Of a DNA stretch of 64,000 nucleotides, positions 36,946 through 45,890 are shown in pieces. Source of the stretch: Burkholderiaceae bacterium. Lineage in GTDB: Bacteria > Pseudomonadota > Gammaproteobacteria > Burkholderiales > Burkholderiaceae_C. How positions within the stretch are numbered: position 1 is the stretch's first letter; each line of letters opens with the position of its first letter. The translations under genes and the position numbers were made by a program. The notes beneath the pieces are model-generated. The model was given only the letters and a program-made list of their open reading frames with translations. It did no database searches and was not told the origin of the DNA. The stretch covers positions 62,001 to 126,000 of the forward strand of contig JAIRVR010000031.1 of the NCBI GenBank assembly GCA_031253795.1, given 5' to 3'.

Positions 36946-36970
36946 CACGCGGCCTGCATACCATAGGCCC

Positions 36971-37912
36971 ATGCACATGAACACCCACACCCCGTCCCTC
37001 CGGCTCATCGGCGTTCCCACCGACATAGGCGCCAGCCGCCTGGGCAGCGCCATGGGCCCCGACGCGCTGCGTGTGGCAGGCCTGGCGCCGGCACTGCGCC
37101 ATCTGGGCCGCCAGGTGGGCGACGTGGGCAACCTGGCCGGCCCCCCCAACCCGCAGACGCCACCCGAGCACGGATTGCGCCACCTGGCACCGGCCCGCAC
37201 CTGGATGGAAGGCGTGCACCGTGCCGTGGGCCAGGCACTGGCCGACGGAGAGCTGCCCCTGATGCTGGGCGGCGACCACAGCCTGGCCATGGGTTCGATC
37301 AGCGCCGTGGCCAGCCACTGCCGCGATCGCGGACAGGCGCTGCGCGTGGTCTGGCTGGACGCCCATGCCGACTGCAATACACCCGATATATCACCCAGCG
37401 GCAACCTGCACGGCATGCCGGTGGCCAGCCTCTGCGGCCTGGGCCCCTCGCCCCTGACGGCCCTGTCGGGCGGCCACCATCCGGCACTGCCGGCCAGCGC
37501 GCTGTGCCAGATCGGCCTGCGCAGCGTGGATGAGCAGGAAAAGCGCCTGCTGCACGGACTGGGCATCGAGGTCTACGACATGCGCGCCATCGACGAGCTG
37601 GGCATGCGCGAAGTCATGCGCCGCGCCCTCGACGGCCTGCATGGCAGCGACACCCACCTGCACCTGAGCTTCGACGTGGACTTCCTGGACCCGGACATCG
37701 CCCCCGGCACAGGCACACCCGTGCGCGGCGGCCCCAGCTACCGCGAAGCCCAGCTGTGCATGGAAATGCTGGCCGACACGGGCCGCCTGGGCTCGCTGGA
37801 CCTGGTGGAGCTCAACCCCGCGCTGGACCTGCGCAACCAGACGGCCGAGCTGGTGGTTGACCTGCTGGAGAGCCTCTTCGGCAAAAGCACCCTGGTGCGC
37901 GCCGACCGCTGA
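36971..37912 (+). CDS. rocF: Arginase
   Basis: 313-aa binuclear manganese enzyme hydrolysing L-arginine to ornithine and urea. Metal-binding motifs are intact: LMLGGDHSLAMGSISAV (His), VVWLDAHADCNTPD (DAHAD) and LSFDVDFLDPDIAPGTGTPV (DVD). Arginase rather than agmatinase is suggested by the IGVPTDIGASRLGSAMGPDA start and overall length. Directly downstream of the cyclodeaminase gene. It ends 6 bp from the convergent rtcA stop. Confidence 0.95.
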   Translation: MHMNTHTPSLRLIGVPTDIGASRLGSAMGPDALRVAGLAPALRHLGRQVGDVGNLAGPPNPQTPPEHGLRHLAPARTWMEGVHRAVGQALADGELPLMLGGDHSLAMGSISAVASHCRDRGQALRVVWLDAHADCNTPDISPSGNLHGMPVASLCGLGPSPLTALSGGHHPALPASALCQIGLRSVDEQEKRLLHGLGIEVYDMRAIDELGMREVMRRALDGLHGSDTHLHLSFDVDFLDPDIAPGTGTPVRGGPSYREAQLCMEMLADTGRLGSLDLVELNPALDLRNQTAELVVDLLESLFGKSTLVRADR

Positions 37913-37918
37913 GGTCAC

Positions 37919-38956
37919 TCAGGCCGGCGCAAGACTGACGCGCCAGCCATCGCCGGCCGCGGCGGTGGAAAAGCGCACCGGCAGGAACTGCGCTATCACC
38001 GCGAAATTGCTGTGTGCATGCGGCGTCAGCTCCGTGCAGGTATAGCTGGCGCCGTGCCCGCTGCGCCAGACAGCCAGCGCCAGCGGCAAGGCCCACTGGT
38101 CGGCCAGGTGCGCGCCCAGCGCAGCCTGGCGGGCCTGGTAACGGCGCACCTCGCACGCCAGGTCGTGCGCCACGTTTTCCGCGCTGATGCCTTTCCTGCC
38201 GAACTGCGTGAACACCTCGCTCAGGTGTTCATGGTCCAGTGTGACCAGCAGGGCGTTGCCAGGCCCCTCGTTCTGGCGCACCGCAGCCACCTGCAGCTGC
38301 TCGCCGGCCCAGCCCAGTGCCTGACCCAGTCTGTCCAGTTCGCGCTGGGCCACGGAACGGGGAAGCCCGGGCGCGAAGCACTCGGCACGGTTGGCGACCA
38401 GCGCGCCCCTTTCCTCCAGGTCAAAGGGCTGAAGCCTGTCGCCCGCCGGTCCCAGGACCGCGCTGATCTCGCCGCCACCGGCGGGATAAAAGCCCAGTCG
38501 GCGCAGTTGCAGCTCGCAAGGCGCGCCCAGCCTGCGCAGCAGCGGCGCATAGCTGCGCTCCAGAAAGTGGAAGGGCGGAGCGGCCGGATTGTGGGTACCG
38601 CCGACCAGCGCCAGGCGGCTTTCACCGTCGGCCAGCATCAGCGCGGGCCACAGCGTCTGCAGCAGCAGGGTGCAGCTGCCCGCCGAGGCGATCACGAAAC
38701 GGTACTCGCCCGCACGCACGGGGCCGGGCGTGAAATGCAGCGCCTGCGAATTCAGTTCGGCGCCCTGTACCTGCGCGCCGCAGATGGCGGCAGCGGCATG
38801 GACGCAGGCCAGGTGCTGGCGCATCAGGCCTGGCCTGGCGCGCCCGGCACGTATGCGCAGCATGGCAAAGGGCTGGCCCGTGCACATGGACAGCGCCAGC
38901 GCACTGCGCAGGATCTGGCCACCGCCTTCACCGGCCGCGCCGTCGATCTCGATCAT
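37919..38956 (-). CDS. rtcA: RNA 3'-terminal phosphate cyclase
   Basis: 345-aa enzyme that adenylates and cyclises RNA 3'-phosphates to 2',3'-cyclic phosphates. It opens MIEIDGAAGEGGGQILRSAL with the conserved LRIRAGRARPGLMRQHLACV, and ends with ALAVWRSGHGASYTCTELTP containing the conserved C-terminal segment. Last gene of the sigma-54-type RNA repair operon slipin, unknown, rtcB, rtcA, whose 5' part now lies 17 kb away because of the element inserted in rtcB. Unless a promoter in the element reads outward, rtcA has lost its RtcR-dependent promoter. Confidence 0.96.
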   Translation of the reverse strand: MIEIDGAAGEGGGQILRSALALSMCTGQPFAMLRIRAGRARPGLMRQHLACVHAAAAICGAQVQGAELNSQALHFTPGPVRAGEYRFVIASAGSCTLLLQTLWPALMLADGESRLALVGGTHNPAAPPFHFLERSYAPLLRRLGAPCELQLRRLGFYPAGGGEISAVLGPAGDRLQPFDLEERGALVANRAECFAPGLPRSVAQRELDRLGQALGWAGEQLQVAAVRQNEGPGNALLVTLDHEHLSEVFTQFGRKGISAENVAHDLACEVRRYQARQAALGAHLADQWALPLALAVWRSGHGASYTCTELTPHAHSNFAVIAQFLPVRFSTAAAGDGWRVSLAPA

Positions 38957-39025
38957 CTTCTTGTTTCCTTCTTTTTGTTGTCGTGCCGCTGCGAGACAGG
39001 GATGGATACGGGCAAGCGCCGCGCC

Positions 39026-40010
39026 TCACCCCTTCACGCACACCACCTGCTTGAGCGTGTGCACCACTTCCACCAGATCCCGCTGTGCGTCCATGACCGC
39101 GTCGATGTCCTTGTAGGCCATGGGAATTTCGTCCACCACGTTGGCGTCCTTGCGGCATTCCACGCCCTCGGTGGCCTGGATATGGTCCTGCACGCTGAAC
39201 AGCTTCTTGGCCTGGGTGCGGCTCATCACGCGGCCCGCGCCGTGGCTGCAGCTCTCGAAGCTTTCCGGGTTACCCAGGCCGCGCACGATGTAGCTGCGCG
39301 CGCCCATGCTGCCCGGGATGATCCCCAGCTCGCCGCGCCGCGCGCTCACCGCGCCCTTGCGGGTGACGAACACGTCCTCGCCGAAATGGCGCTCGCGCTG
39401 CACATAGTTGTGGTGGCAGTTCACTGCCTCCACATGCGACTCGAAGGGCCTGGCGATGACCTTGCGCACCGTGGCGATGAGGTGGGCCATCATCACCTCG
39501 CGGTTGCGCATGGCGAATTTCTGTGCCCAGGACACGCCGCGCACATAGTCGCCAAAGTAGCGGGCGCCTTCCTCGAAATAGGCCAGATCCTTGTCGGGCA
39601 GGTTGCGCTGATGCAGCTCGGCGTCCTTCTTGGCCAGCTCGATGAAGTGCGTGCCTATGGCGTTGCCCACGCCCCGCGAACCCGAGTGCAGCATGAACCA
39701 GACGAAGCCCGCTTCATCCAGGCAGATCTCTATGAAATGGTTGCCGCTGCCCAGGGTGCCCAGGTGCTTGCGGTTGTTGGTGCCGGCCAGGCGCGGATGC
39801 AGCTCGCACAGCCGGTTGAACTCGTCGGCCAGTGTGGCCCAGACCTGGTCCACCGACACGGGCGGGTTCTCCCAACTGCCGGGATCGCGTCCCCGGTGGC
39901 GGGGCACGGAACCATGGGGCACGGCCTGTTCTATGGCAGAGCGCAGCGGGCCCAGATTGTCGGGCAGGTCCTCGGCGCGCAGCGTGGTCTTGGCCGCCAT
40001 CATTCCGCAG
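39026..40010 (-). pseudogene. rtcB: RtcB RNA ligase, 3' part (interrupted gene)
   Basis: Codes for the C-terminal ~325 aa of an RtcB GTP-dependent RNA ligase, from CGMMAAKTTLRAEDLPDNLG to the usual end LVEVVHTLKQVVCVKG. Catalytic pieces are present, such as GTLGSGNHFIEICLDE (metal His), HSGSRGVGNAIG, VNCHHNYVQRE and SCSHGAGRVMSR (guanylated His region). The first 78 codons are missing and lie at 56968-57225, beyond the inserted element. The reading frame resumes exactly at the Cys of GVDIGCG. The ATG ATG pair near the junction could allow separate translation, but without the N-terminal part the ligase is very unlikely to work. Confidence 0.95.
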
Positions 40011-40100
40011 CCGTTCTTACTACAAGGTAACTGTTACTTCAAGGCTTCACTCTCAGCCTGCTCTTGGATGAGCAGGTAACAGTCCCGTAAGCCAACCACC
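40008..40100. other. Left end of the element with recombinase-site-like repeats
   Basis: Starts with the CAGCC core and GTTCTTACTACAAGGTAAC, then the perfect dyad GTAAC-T-GTTAC (40026-40036) and further AGGTAACAG and CTGTTACCGG copies at about 40073 and 40113. Repeats of this kind near an integration core are usual recombinase arm sites. Confidence 0.55.
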
Positions 40101-40139
40101 GTGGAGCGCACCGCTGTTACCGGAAAGAGAGCAGGTTTC

Positions 40140-41261
40140 TCAACGTTCTTCGCCTGGTGCCTGATCTGGAGATGGACCGTCAGCTGTGCCGGCCACCAGG
40201 TGAAGGGCGTGCGTCGGATGAGACCGCGTTTGTAGCCGATAGAAATGGAACAGGCCTTCTGGCATTGGCAGCCCTTGCTCATAGTCCTGCCAACGCCTGG
40301 TTGGCAGGCATACTCGCCGCGCCGCTGTGGCCGGTGTATCTCCTGCTGCCTCGCGCGCTGCAACAATGGCTTCAACTTTCGGCTCGTTATGAGCGCGACG
40401 AGCCCATAGTCGAGGAGCACTGTCGTTCTTCCTGACGAGTTCCATGCGTACATCATCCCAGTCCAGGAAGACGAGGACATCAGTGTCTTTGTCGCCATCG
40501 CGCCTTGCCACAAGTGCGAGGGCCGAATCGGCACCTGCATTTTTGTACTCAGCAATTGCGCCTTCTATCGTTGAGCGAGCCAGCAAAACATGGTCTGCGA
40601 CCAGCTTTCTCAGTCTCAGATGAGCCGCTCCAAGCTCCTCCATGCTTCGCCTTGCGCAACGGCGAACGTCGATCTTCTCGGGTTGCTCGTTCAAGACTCT
40701 CGCGTTGAATCCTTTGTCGGCGCTTAGGTGCCGCTTGTGGGCCGTGAATCGAACCGACTCCACCCAATTGTTGCCATCTCCTCTCATGTCGTCGTCAGAT
40801 TCGAAACCATGTACAGCACTTGCTCTGTGCTGGACATGATTGCGGAGACTGCACATGAAGCGGTAGTCCGAACAGCGTTCGAACGCTTGGGTGAGTTCAT
40901 CTCGGGCCGCTGTACAGAAGTTGAGCTCCAACTTCAAACACTTGAAGTCCTGAACAACTTGGTCGGCATAGCCCTTCATTGTCGTCAGCAGGTTCACTAG
41001 GTGACGGTTGGCTTGCTCAATGTTGTGTGCCACGTCTCGATACTCAAATGTGAACTCCAGCTTGGAACGTAAGCCAATCTCTGTGAGAGCCATCTCCATG
41101 CTAATGAAATTACCTAGCAGAAGCTCGTATCGCTGTTCAAAATCTATCGCATCCAGAAGCACCTCGCGCGCATGTGCAAGAGCGATGTAGCGCGCCTCCG
41201 AGATCGGCAGCTTGAGATGTGGGTTGATGACAGCTTGCTCTAGGGTGTATTGCATATTCAT
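40140..41261 (-). CDS. Unknown protein with HEPN-type R-x4-H motif
   Basis: 373 aa, first gene inside the left end. No family recognised. The N-terminal half is helical (for example FEYRDVAHNIEQANRHLVNL) and contains FMCSLRNHVQHRASAVHGFE, an R-x4-H pattern as in HEPN ribonuclease domains. The middle has a DTDVLVFLDWDD segment, and the C-terminal part (VEAIVAAREAAGDTPATAAR, then RWQDYEQGLPMP) resembles a helix-turn-helix. A defence or RNA-cutting role is a guess from the motif and location. The overlapping 173-aa frame on the same strand is a shadow. Confidence 0.6.
   Translation of the reverse strand: MNMQYTLEQAVINPHLKLPISEARYIALAHAREVLLDAIDFEQRYELLLGNFISMEMALTEIGLRSKLEFTFEYRDVAHNIEQANRHLVNLLTTMKGYADQVVQDFKCLKLELNFCTAARDELTQAFERCSDYRFMCSLRNHVQHRASAVHGFESDDDMRGDGNNWVESVRFTAHKRHLSADKGFNARVLNEQPEKIDVRRCARRSMEELGAAHLRLRKLVADHVLLARSTIEGAIAEYKNAGADSALALVARRDGDKDTDVLVFLDWDDVRMELVRKNDSAPRLWARRAHNEPKVEAIVAAREAAGDTPATAARRVCLPTRRWQDYEQGLPMPEGLFHFYRLQTRSHPTHALHLVAGTADGPSPDQAPGEER
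40728..40749. repeat. 22-bp repeat copy 1 (inside the HEPN-motif gene)
   Basis: GTGCCGCTTGTGGGCCGTGAAT, found again with one mismatch at 41328-41349, exactly 600 bp away and in the same orientation. Copy 1 is within the coding sequence; copy 2 lies upstream of the gene. Confidence 0.7.
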
Positions 41262-41327
41262 GGCCGTCCCGCTCCTGCCCGCTTAAGGTGCTTCATTAAC
41301 TTCTCCCGAAGAAAAATTGCAGCATAA

Positions 41328-41349
41328 GTGCCGCTTGTGGGCCATGAAT
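41328..41349. repeat. 22-bp repeat copy 2 (intergenic)
   Basis: GTGCCGCTTGTGGGCCATGAAT, 21 of 22 identical to 40728-40749. It lies in the ~300-bp gap between the HEPN-motif gene and the zinc-ribbon gene, where I see no other feature. It may be a relic of gene duplication or a protein-binding site. Confidence 0.7.
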
Positions 41350-41563
41350 ACGGGGCCAAGATCACCTGAGTAGGTACAGCACTGCGCAGAACACTCATAC
41401 AGGTCTACCCGCCAGGGACTGGTTCTCGTGCGCGCGCTCTCCAGCAACGGTTTGATGATTCTCGAATTTTTCGCGGCTGATGTCGCTCGGGTAGCTTTTT
41501 CTCACCCGCCGGGCTTCTCACACGCGGAGGACGCTTTGAACACGTTCTTAGTGGAGGCATACC

Positions 41564-41992
41564 ATGGAAAAACGTTGGTGCAGTGCATGCGGGGAAGCGT
41601 TCGAGCCGCGGCCCCAAGCTCCTCGCCAGTCATACTGCGCAAAGGCCGAGTGCCAGCAGTCGCGCAAACGCTTGTGGCAAAGAACGAAGCGCAAGACGGA
41701 CCATGACTACCACGAGAACCAGGCGCAAGCGCAGTCGAACTGGCGTGGCGACCACCCAGACTACTGGCGTCGCTACCGCGAATCCCATCCGGACTACGCC
41801 GCCGACAATCGACAGCAACAACGACGGCGCAACGCGAAGCGAACGTCCCGTCAGCGCGAGAAGGCGATTGCAAACAGCGACGCGTCCTCGGGCACTCTGC
41901 CGGTCCAAGGCACCTTTCGGCTCATTGCAATCGATCCTGTCACTTGGGCAGGACGGCATGAATGGCTCGTCCAGATCACCTCGGTGTCTTGA
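41564..41992 (+). CDS. Small zinc-finger-like basic protein
   Basis: 142-aa, highly charged protein. The N-terminus has four Cys in CSACGEAFEPRP and SYCAKAECQQSRKR, a probable zinc ribbon. A repeat-like basic/aromatic region with DYHENQAQAQSNWRGDHPDY and WRRYRESHPDYAADNRQQQR follows. A good GGAGG lies 8 nt upstream of the ATG. It precedes the serine recombinase and ParB-type genes on the same strand and probably belongs to that module as a DNA- or RNA-binding accessory. Family not named. Confidence 0.7.
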   Translation: MEKRWCSACGEAFEPRPQAPRQSYCAKAECQQSRKRLWQRTKRKTDHDYHENQAQAQSNWRGDHPDYWRRYRESHPDYAADNRQQQRRRNAKRTSRQREKAIANSDASSGTLPVQGTFRLIAIDPVTWAGRHEWLVQITSVS

Positions 41993-42107
41993 ATCTATTC
42001 GCCGACGCGTGATTGCAAAGAGAGGACTTCATCGCCAACAGAAGATGGCGCTGGTAGTGTGGTGTCGCCGTTGCTGACCAGGGAGATGTTTCCAGGTAGC
42101 CGATGAC

Positions 42108-42128
42108 CTCGTGGCCCTGCGCCACGAG
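42108..42128. promoter_or_regulatory. 8-bp perfect hairpin ahead of the serine recombinase gene
   Basis: CTCGTGGC-CCTGC-GCCACGAG lies 19 bp before the recombinase ATG and just before its GAGGAG ribosome-binding site. No T-tract follows. It could be an operator or an RNA structure affecting translation. Confidence 0.4.
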
Positions 42129-42147
42129 CCTGTTGAGGAGCTGCACT

Positions 42148-43710
42148 ATGGAAAAGGGCGAACAGTCATTGCCGCAGAACGGGCAACCCACCTTCCGCGC
42201 CGCCGAGTACGTGCGGATGTCGACCGAGCACCAGCAATACTCCACGCACAACCAAGTCGCGCGCATTCGGGAGTACGCCCAGCAACGCGGCATCGAGGTG
42301 GTGAAGACCTATGCCGATGAAGGCAAGAGTGGGCTCCGGATTGCCGGACGGCTCGCATTGCAGCAGCTCATCGAAGACGTGGAATCGGGCTCCGTCGATT
42401 TCTCCATGGTGCTCGTCTACGACGTCAGCCGTTGGGGGCGCTTCCAGGATGCCGATGAGAGCGCGTACTACGAGTACCGATGCAAGCGCGCCGGCATCCA
42501 GGTGGTCTACTGCGCGGAGCAGTTCGAGAACGATGGCTCTCCCATCTCAACCATCGTCAAGGGCGTGAAGCGAACGATGGCCGGCGAGTACAGCCGGGAG
42601 TTGTCAACGAAGGTGTTTGCGGGTCAATGCCGGCTGGTCGAGCTGGGTTACCGGCAAGGCGGGCCGGCCGGCTTCGGATTGCGCCGGCTGTTGGTCGACC
42701 AGACTGGCGCGCGCAAGGCGGAGCTGGCACGCGGCGAACACAAGAGCTTGCAGACCGACCGGGTGGTGTTGGTACCTGGACCACAGGACGAGGTGCAGGT
42801 GGTCCAGAGCATCTACCGCTGGTTCGTTAACGACGGCTTGTCGGAGACGGAAATCGCTTCTCGGCTGAACTGCTCGGCCATCCGCACCGATCTGGGCCGC
42901 GAATGGAACAGGGCGACCGTCCACGAGGTGCTCATCAACGAAAAGTACATCGGCAGCAACGTCTACAACCGGGTGTCCTTCAAGCTGCGCAAGCTGAGGG
43001 TAGTCAATCCTTCGGACATGTGGATTCGCAAGGAGGACGCGTTCCCTGCCATCGTGGCGAAGGAGGAGTTCTATACGGCGCAGGGCATCATCCGCGCGCG
43101 CTCGCGTCGCTATTCCGACGAGGAACTGATCGAGAGGCTGCGCAGCCTCTATCAGCACCGCCAGGCGCTCTCTGGTCTCATCATCAACTCGACCGAGGGC
43201 ATGCCATCTTCTTCGGTCTACGCCCACCGTTTCGGGAGTCTGGTACGGGCTTACCAACTCGTCGGCTTTGTTCCATCGCGCGACTTCCAGTACGTCGAAA
43301 TCAACCGGGTGCTGCGCCGCATGCATCCCGCCATCGTCCTGCAGACCGAGGAGAAGATGGTGGCGCTGGGCGGTCGTGTGCGGCGCGATCCTCTCACCGA
43401 CCTTCTGTACGTCAACGAGGAGTTCAGCGTCTCCATCGTTCTGGCGCGTTGCCGACGCCGCGAGTCCGGGCAGTTGTTCTGGAAGATGCGGTTCGACACG
43501 GGTTTGGCGCCTGACCTCACGGTGGCGGTGCGCCTTGATCTTGCCAACCAGTCCGCGCTTGACTATTACCTGTGGCCACGTCTGGACTTTGGCAATCCCC
43601 GGATCAGTTTGGGAGAGCGCAATCCGGTGGAACTGGAGAACTACCGGTTCGACAACCTGGACTACTTCTATGGCATGGCGGCACGGACCCGGTTGCGGAG
43701 AGCGGCATGA
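42148..43710 (+). CDS. Large serine recombinase
   Basis: 520-aa resolvase/invertase-type recombinase. The N-terminal catalytic domain starts AAEYVRMSTEHQQYSTHNQV, Ser about residue 25 being the nucleophile, with the conserved VLVYDVSRWGRFQDADESAY and ISTIVKGVKRTMAGEYSREL helix. The recombinase domain (ETEIASRLNCSAIRTDLGRE, then HEVLINEKYIGSNVYNR) follows. A zinc-ribbon domain with Cys is not evident. ATG at 42148 is preceded by GAGGAG; the track start is 15 codons earlier. The next gene overlaps by 4 nt (ATGA). Probably mobilises, or once mobilised, its own module within the larger tyrosine-recombinase element. Confidence 0.92.
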   Translation: MEKGEQSLPQNGQPTFRAAEYVRMSTEHQQYSTHNQVARIREYAQQRGIEVVKTYADEGKSGLRIAGRLALQQLIEDVESGSVDFSMVLVYDVSRWGRFQDADESAYYEYRCKRAGIQVVYCAEQFENDGSPISTIVKGVKRTMAGEYSRELSTKVFAGQCRLVELGYRQGGPAGFGLRRLLVDQTGARKAELARGEHKSLQTDRVVLVPGPQDEVQVVQSIYRWFVNDGLSETEIASRLNCSAIRTDLGREWNRATVHEVLINEKYIGSNVYNRVSFKLRKLRVVNPSDMWIRKEDAFPAIVAKEEFYTAQGIIRARSRRYSDEELIERLRSLYQHRQALSGLIINSTEGMPSSSVYAHRFGSLVRAYQLVGFVPSRDFQYVEINRVLRRMHPAIVLQTEEKMVALGGRVRRDPLTDLLYVNEEFSVSIVLARCRRRESGQLFWKMRFDTGLAPDLTVAVRLDLANQSALDYYLWPRLDFGNPRISLGERNPVELENYRFDNLDYFYGMAARTRLRRAA

Positions 43711-44609
43711 CCGAGCCGCTTTCTCTGCCCGAACTGCGCATGATCCCGATGGACCGCATCGAGGTCCTCAACCCGCGCGAGCGCAACCAGCGCAAGTTCA
43801 GCGCCATTGTGGAAAACATCGGAGCGGTTGGCCTGAAAAAGCCTGTCACGGTCACGCCGCGGCCAGGTGAGGACGGCGCTGAGCGTTACATGCTGGTGTG
43901 CGGAGAAGGGCGGTTCAAGGCGTTCCAGCAGTTGGGAGAAAAGCGCATTCCAGCGCTTGTGGTCATGGTCTCGGACGAGGACGCGTTCGTCATGAGCCTT
44001 GCGGAGAACGTCGCACGGCGGCGGCACCAACCGCTGGAACTACTGCGCGGCATCTCGCTGTTGCGTGACAGAGGCCACTCGGTCCAGGACATCTCACGCA
44101 AGACCAACCTGCATGAGACTTACATTCGCCACATTCTCGAATTGGTCGACAAGGGTGAGGAACGACTGCTAGTCGCTGTTGAGCGCGGGAAGATGCCAAT
44201 CACCGTGGCCATTCTCATCGTTGGTGCGGGCAACGACGACAAGACGGTGCAGATGGCGATGCAGGACGCGTATGAGTCCGGTGACCTGCGTGGCCCGCAG
44301 CTCATGTACGCCAAGAAGCTGGTGGAGAGACGCCAGTTCCTTGGACGCTCTATCTCACGTGCCCCGCCCCGGAAAGTTGTTGATGTGACATCCCTAAGCC
44401 TAGTCCGAGCTTACAAAACGGAAGTCGAGCGCCAGCGAATCATGATCCGTAAGTCCTCACTCGTTCAGCAACGCCTCTTCTTTGTCTACGGCGCATTGCG
44501 AAAGATGCTCAGCGACGAGAACCTGGTCAACATCCTGCGCTTGGAGGGGCTAGACACCTTGCCTAAGTACCTCGCCGAACGCGTTTCCCATGGCGGAGGT
44601 CCTCTATGA
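43707..44609 (+). CDS. ParB/Spo0J-type nuclease-domain protein
   Basis: 300-aa protein with a ParB N-terminal domain: MIPMDRIEVLNPRERNQRKF (start), VCGEGRFKAFQQLGEKRIPA (the GxxR CTP-binding box as CGEGRFKA), SLAENVARRRHQPLELLRGI, then an HTH (DISRKTNLHETYIRHILELV). There is no ParA ATPase nearby, so it is not a classical partition pair. Overlaps the recombinase stop and the next ParB-like gene by ATGA, giving strict coupling. Confidence 0.85.
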   Translation: MTEPLSLPELRMIPMDRIEVLNPRERNQRKFSAIVENIGAVGLKKPVTVTPRPGEDGAERYMLVCGEGRFKAFQQLGEKRIPALVVMVSDEDAFVMSLAENVARRRHQPLELLRGISLLRDRGHSVQDISRKTNLHETYIRHILELVDKGEERLLVAVERGKMPITVAILIVGAGNDDKTVQMAMQDAYESGDLRGPQLMYAKKLVERRQFLGRSISRAPPRKVVDVTSLSLVRAYKTEVERQRIMIRKSSLVQQRLFFVYGALRKMLSDENLVNILRLEGLDTLPKYLAERVSHGGGPL

Positions 44610-45487
44610 AATCTACGACCCTTGGCTTTCTTCCCAAGCCGCTCATGATCGAGGTTGGCCGCATCTTGCCGTCAGTCAAGCTGGAGCAACGGATCACAGC
44701 GACGCACAAGTTCCGGCAGATCAAGGAATCCATCGCCGAAATCGGGCTCATCGAGCCCCTTGTGGTCACGGCTGTCGACCGCAAGACCTCCCAGCATCTC
44801 ATCCTGGATGGGCATGTGCGCTTCATGGCCATGAAAGAGATGGAGCTTAAGGAGATTCCTTGCTTGGTATCGACCGACGACGAATCTTTCACGTACAACA
44901 ACCAGCTCAACCGCTTGTCGACTATTCAGGAGCACATCATGATCCGCCGCGCGATGGACCGTGGCATCTCCGCAGCGAAGCTGGCCAAGGGCCTGTGCGT
45001 CGATGTGAGCTTGCTGCAAAAGAAGCGCAGTCTGCTCAACGGAATCTGCGACGAAGTCGTCAAGATTTTGAAAGACCACCAGTTCTCGACAGAAGTCACC
45101 GCGGTGTTGCGGCGCATGAAGCACACTCGCCAAGTCGAATGCGCCGAGTTGATGGTAGCAGCCAACACCGTGACCGTCAGCTACGCCCGCGCAATGCTCG
45201 CGGCGACACCAGAAGAGATGCTGGTCGGCGGCAAGAGGACGGGGCGCAGTGCGGCGATGTCGCAGGAACAGGTCGCGCGGATGGAAAACGAGATGACCAA
45301 TCTGCTGGGGCAGTACAAGCTGGCAGAGCAATCGCACAGCGAGGACATGCTGAACTTGATGATCGCCCGCGGTTACATCGTCAAGCTCGTCGACAACGCG
45401 CAGGTGCTGCGGTACATGCAGACCCACTTCGCAGAGGTTCTAGAAGAGTTCGCCAAGATCGTGGAGATGACGACCGTCGAGACATGA
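44606..45487 (+). CDS. ParB-like protein with RepB-type C-terminal domain
   Basis: 293-aa protein: ParB-like N-terminal part (TATHKFRQIKESIAEIGLIE, then HLILDGHVRFMAMKEMELKE), a helical middle (ISAAKLAKGLCVDVSLLQKK) and a C-terminal region like the RepB partition family. Second ParB-type member of the coupled set recombinase-ParB-ParB, a combination I recall from other proteobacterial islands, where its function is unreported. The two ParB-type proteins may help the serine recombinase choose or align sites (inference). Confidence 0.8.
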   Translation: MKSTTLGFLPKPLMIEVGRILPSVKLEQRITATHKFRQIKESIAEIGLIEPLVVTAVDRKTSQHLILDGHVRFMAMKEMELKEIPCLVSTDDESFTYNNQLNRLSTIQEHIMIRRAMDRGISAAKLAKGLCVDVSLLQKKRSLLNGICDEVVKILKDHQFSTEVTAVLRRMKHTRQVECAELMVAANTVTVSYARAMLAATPEEMLVGGKRTGRSAAMSQEQVARMENEMTNLLGQYKLAEQSHSEDMLNLMIARGYIVKLVDNAQVLRYMQTHFAEVLEEFAKIVEMTTVET

Positions 45488-45615
45488 GCGCATTTCACTG
45501 CGATGAGAGCATAGAAGAACTCCCCTTCCGGCAAGGCTATGCACATAGCGCCTGGCTGTCGGCGGCAGAATGCCTGTGGCCGCCCTGGAGCTCACGGCTC
45601 CAAGCGGTCTACTGA
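45484..45615 (+). CDS. Small 43-aa ORF coupled to the ParB-like gene
   Basis: ATG overlaps the preceding stop codon (ATGA) and encodes MSAFHCDESIEELPFRQGYA and 23 more residues before TGA. It may be the 5' remnant of a fourth gene of the serine-recombinase module, cut off by the IS fragments that follow. Visible only as the tail of a longer frame in the track. Coding is uncertain. Confidence 0.35.
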   Translation: MSAFHCDESIEELPFRQGYAHSAWLSAAECLWPPWSSRLQAVY

Positions 45616-45739
45616 ACTCCCTAAAGGACTGGGCAGCTCGCTCTTGTCTTGCGGACAATCTGCTCGATGACGTCACGACGGCGCCACTTACGGCTGTCTC
45701 TTCTGTTCAAGACAAAAGACGCCAAAGTTAGGATTTGGC

Positions 45740-45890
45740 AGCCCCTCTATAACGGCGCACTCATACCCTCAGCCGCGTCTCGTGCACATCCAGGTCGTGC
45801 GCAGCTTGCGCCACTGCAACCCCACGCTCGGTCACCGAGCTTGACCGCTTCAACCTTGAATTCCCGGCTGAACTGCCGTCTCGGTCCCAT
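45740..45890 (-). pseudogene. IS3-family transposase orfA remnant
   Basis: On the minus strand MGPRRQFSREFKVEAVKL is the typical IS3-type OrfA start. A frameshift then puts the continuation (TERGVAVAQAAHDLDVHETR) in the next frame, and the coding stops soon after. The rest of the IS is absent. The neighbouring 45616-45740 stretch (RRRDVIEQIVRK on the minus strand) may be another transposase scrap. It shows the middle of the island is a decay site. Confidence 0.7.

Noticed and set aside
40034-40555. 173-aa minus-strand ORF at the left end of the element
   Set aside because: Overlaps the 373-aa gene on the same strand in another frame and crosses the repeat-rich element end.
42103-42147. Upstream start of the serine recombinase
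   Set aside because: The extra 15 codons cover a hairpin and the GAGGAG ribosome-binding site; the ATG at 42148 fits better.
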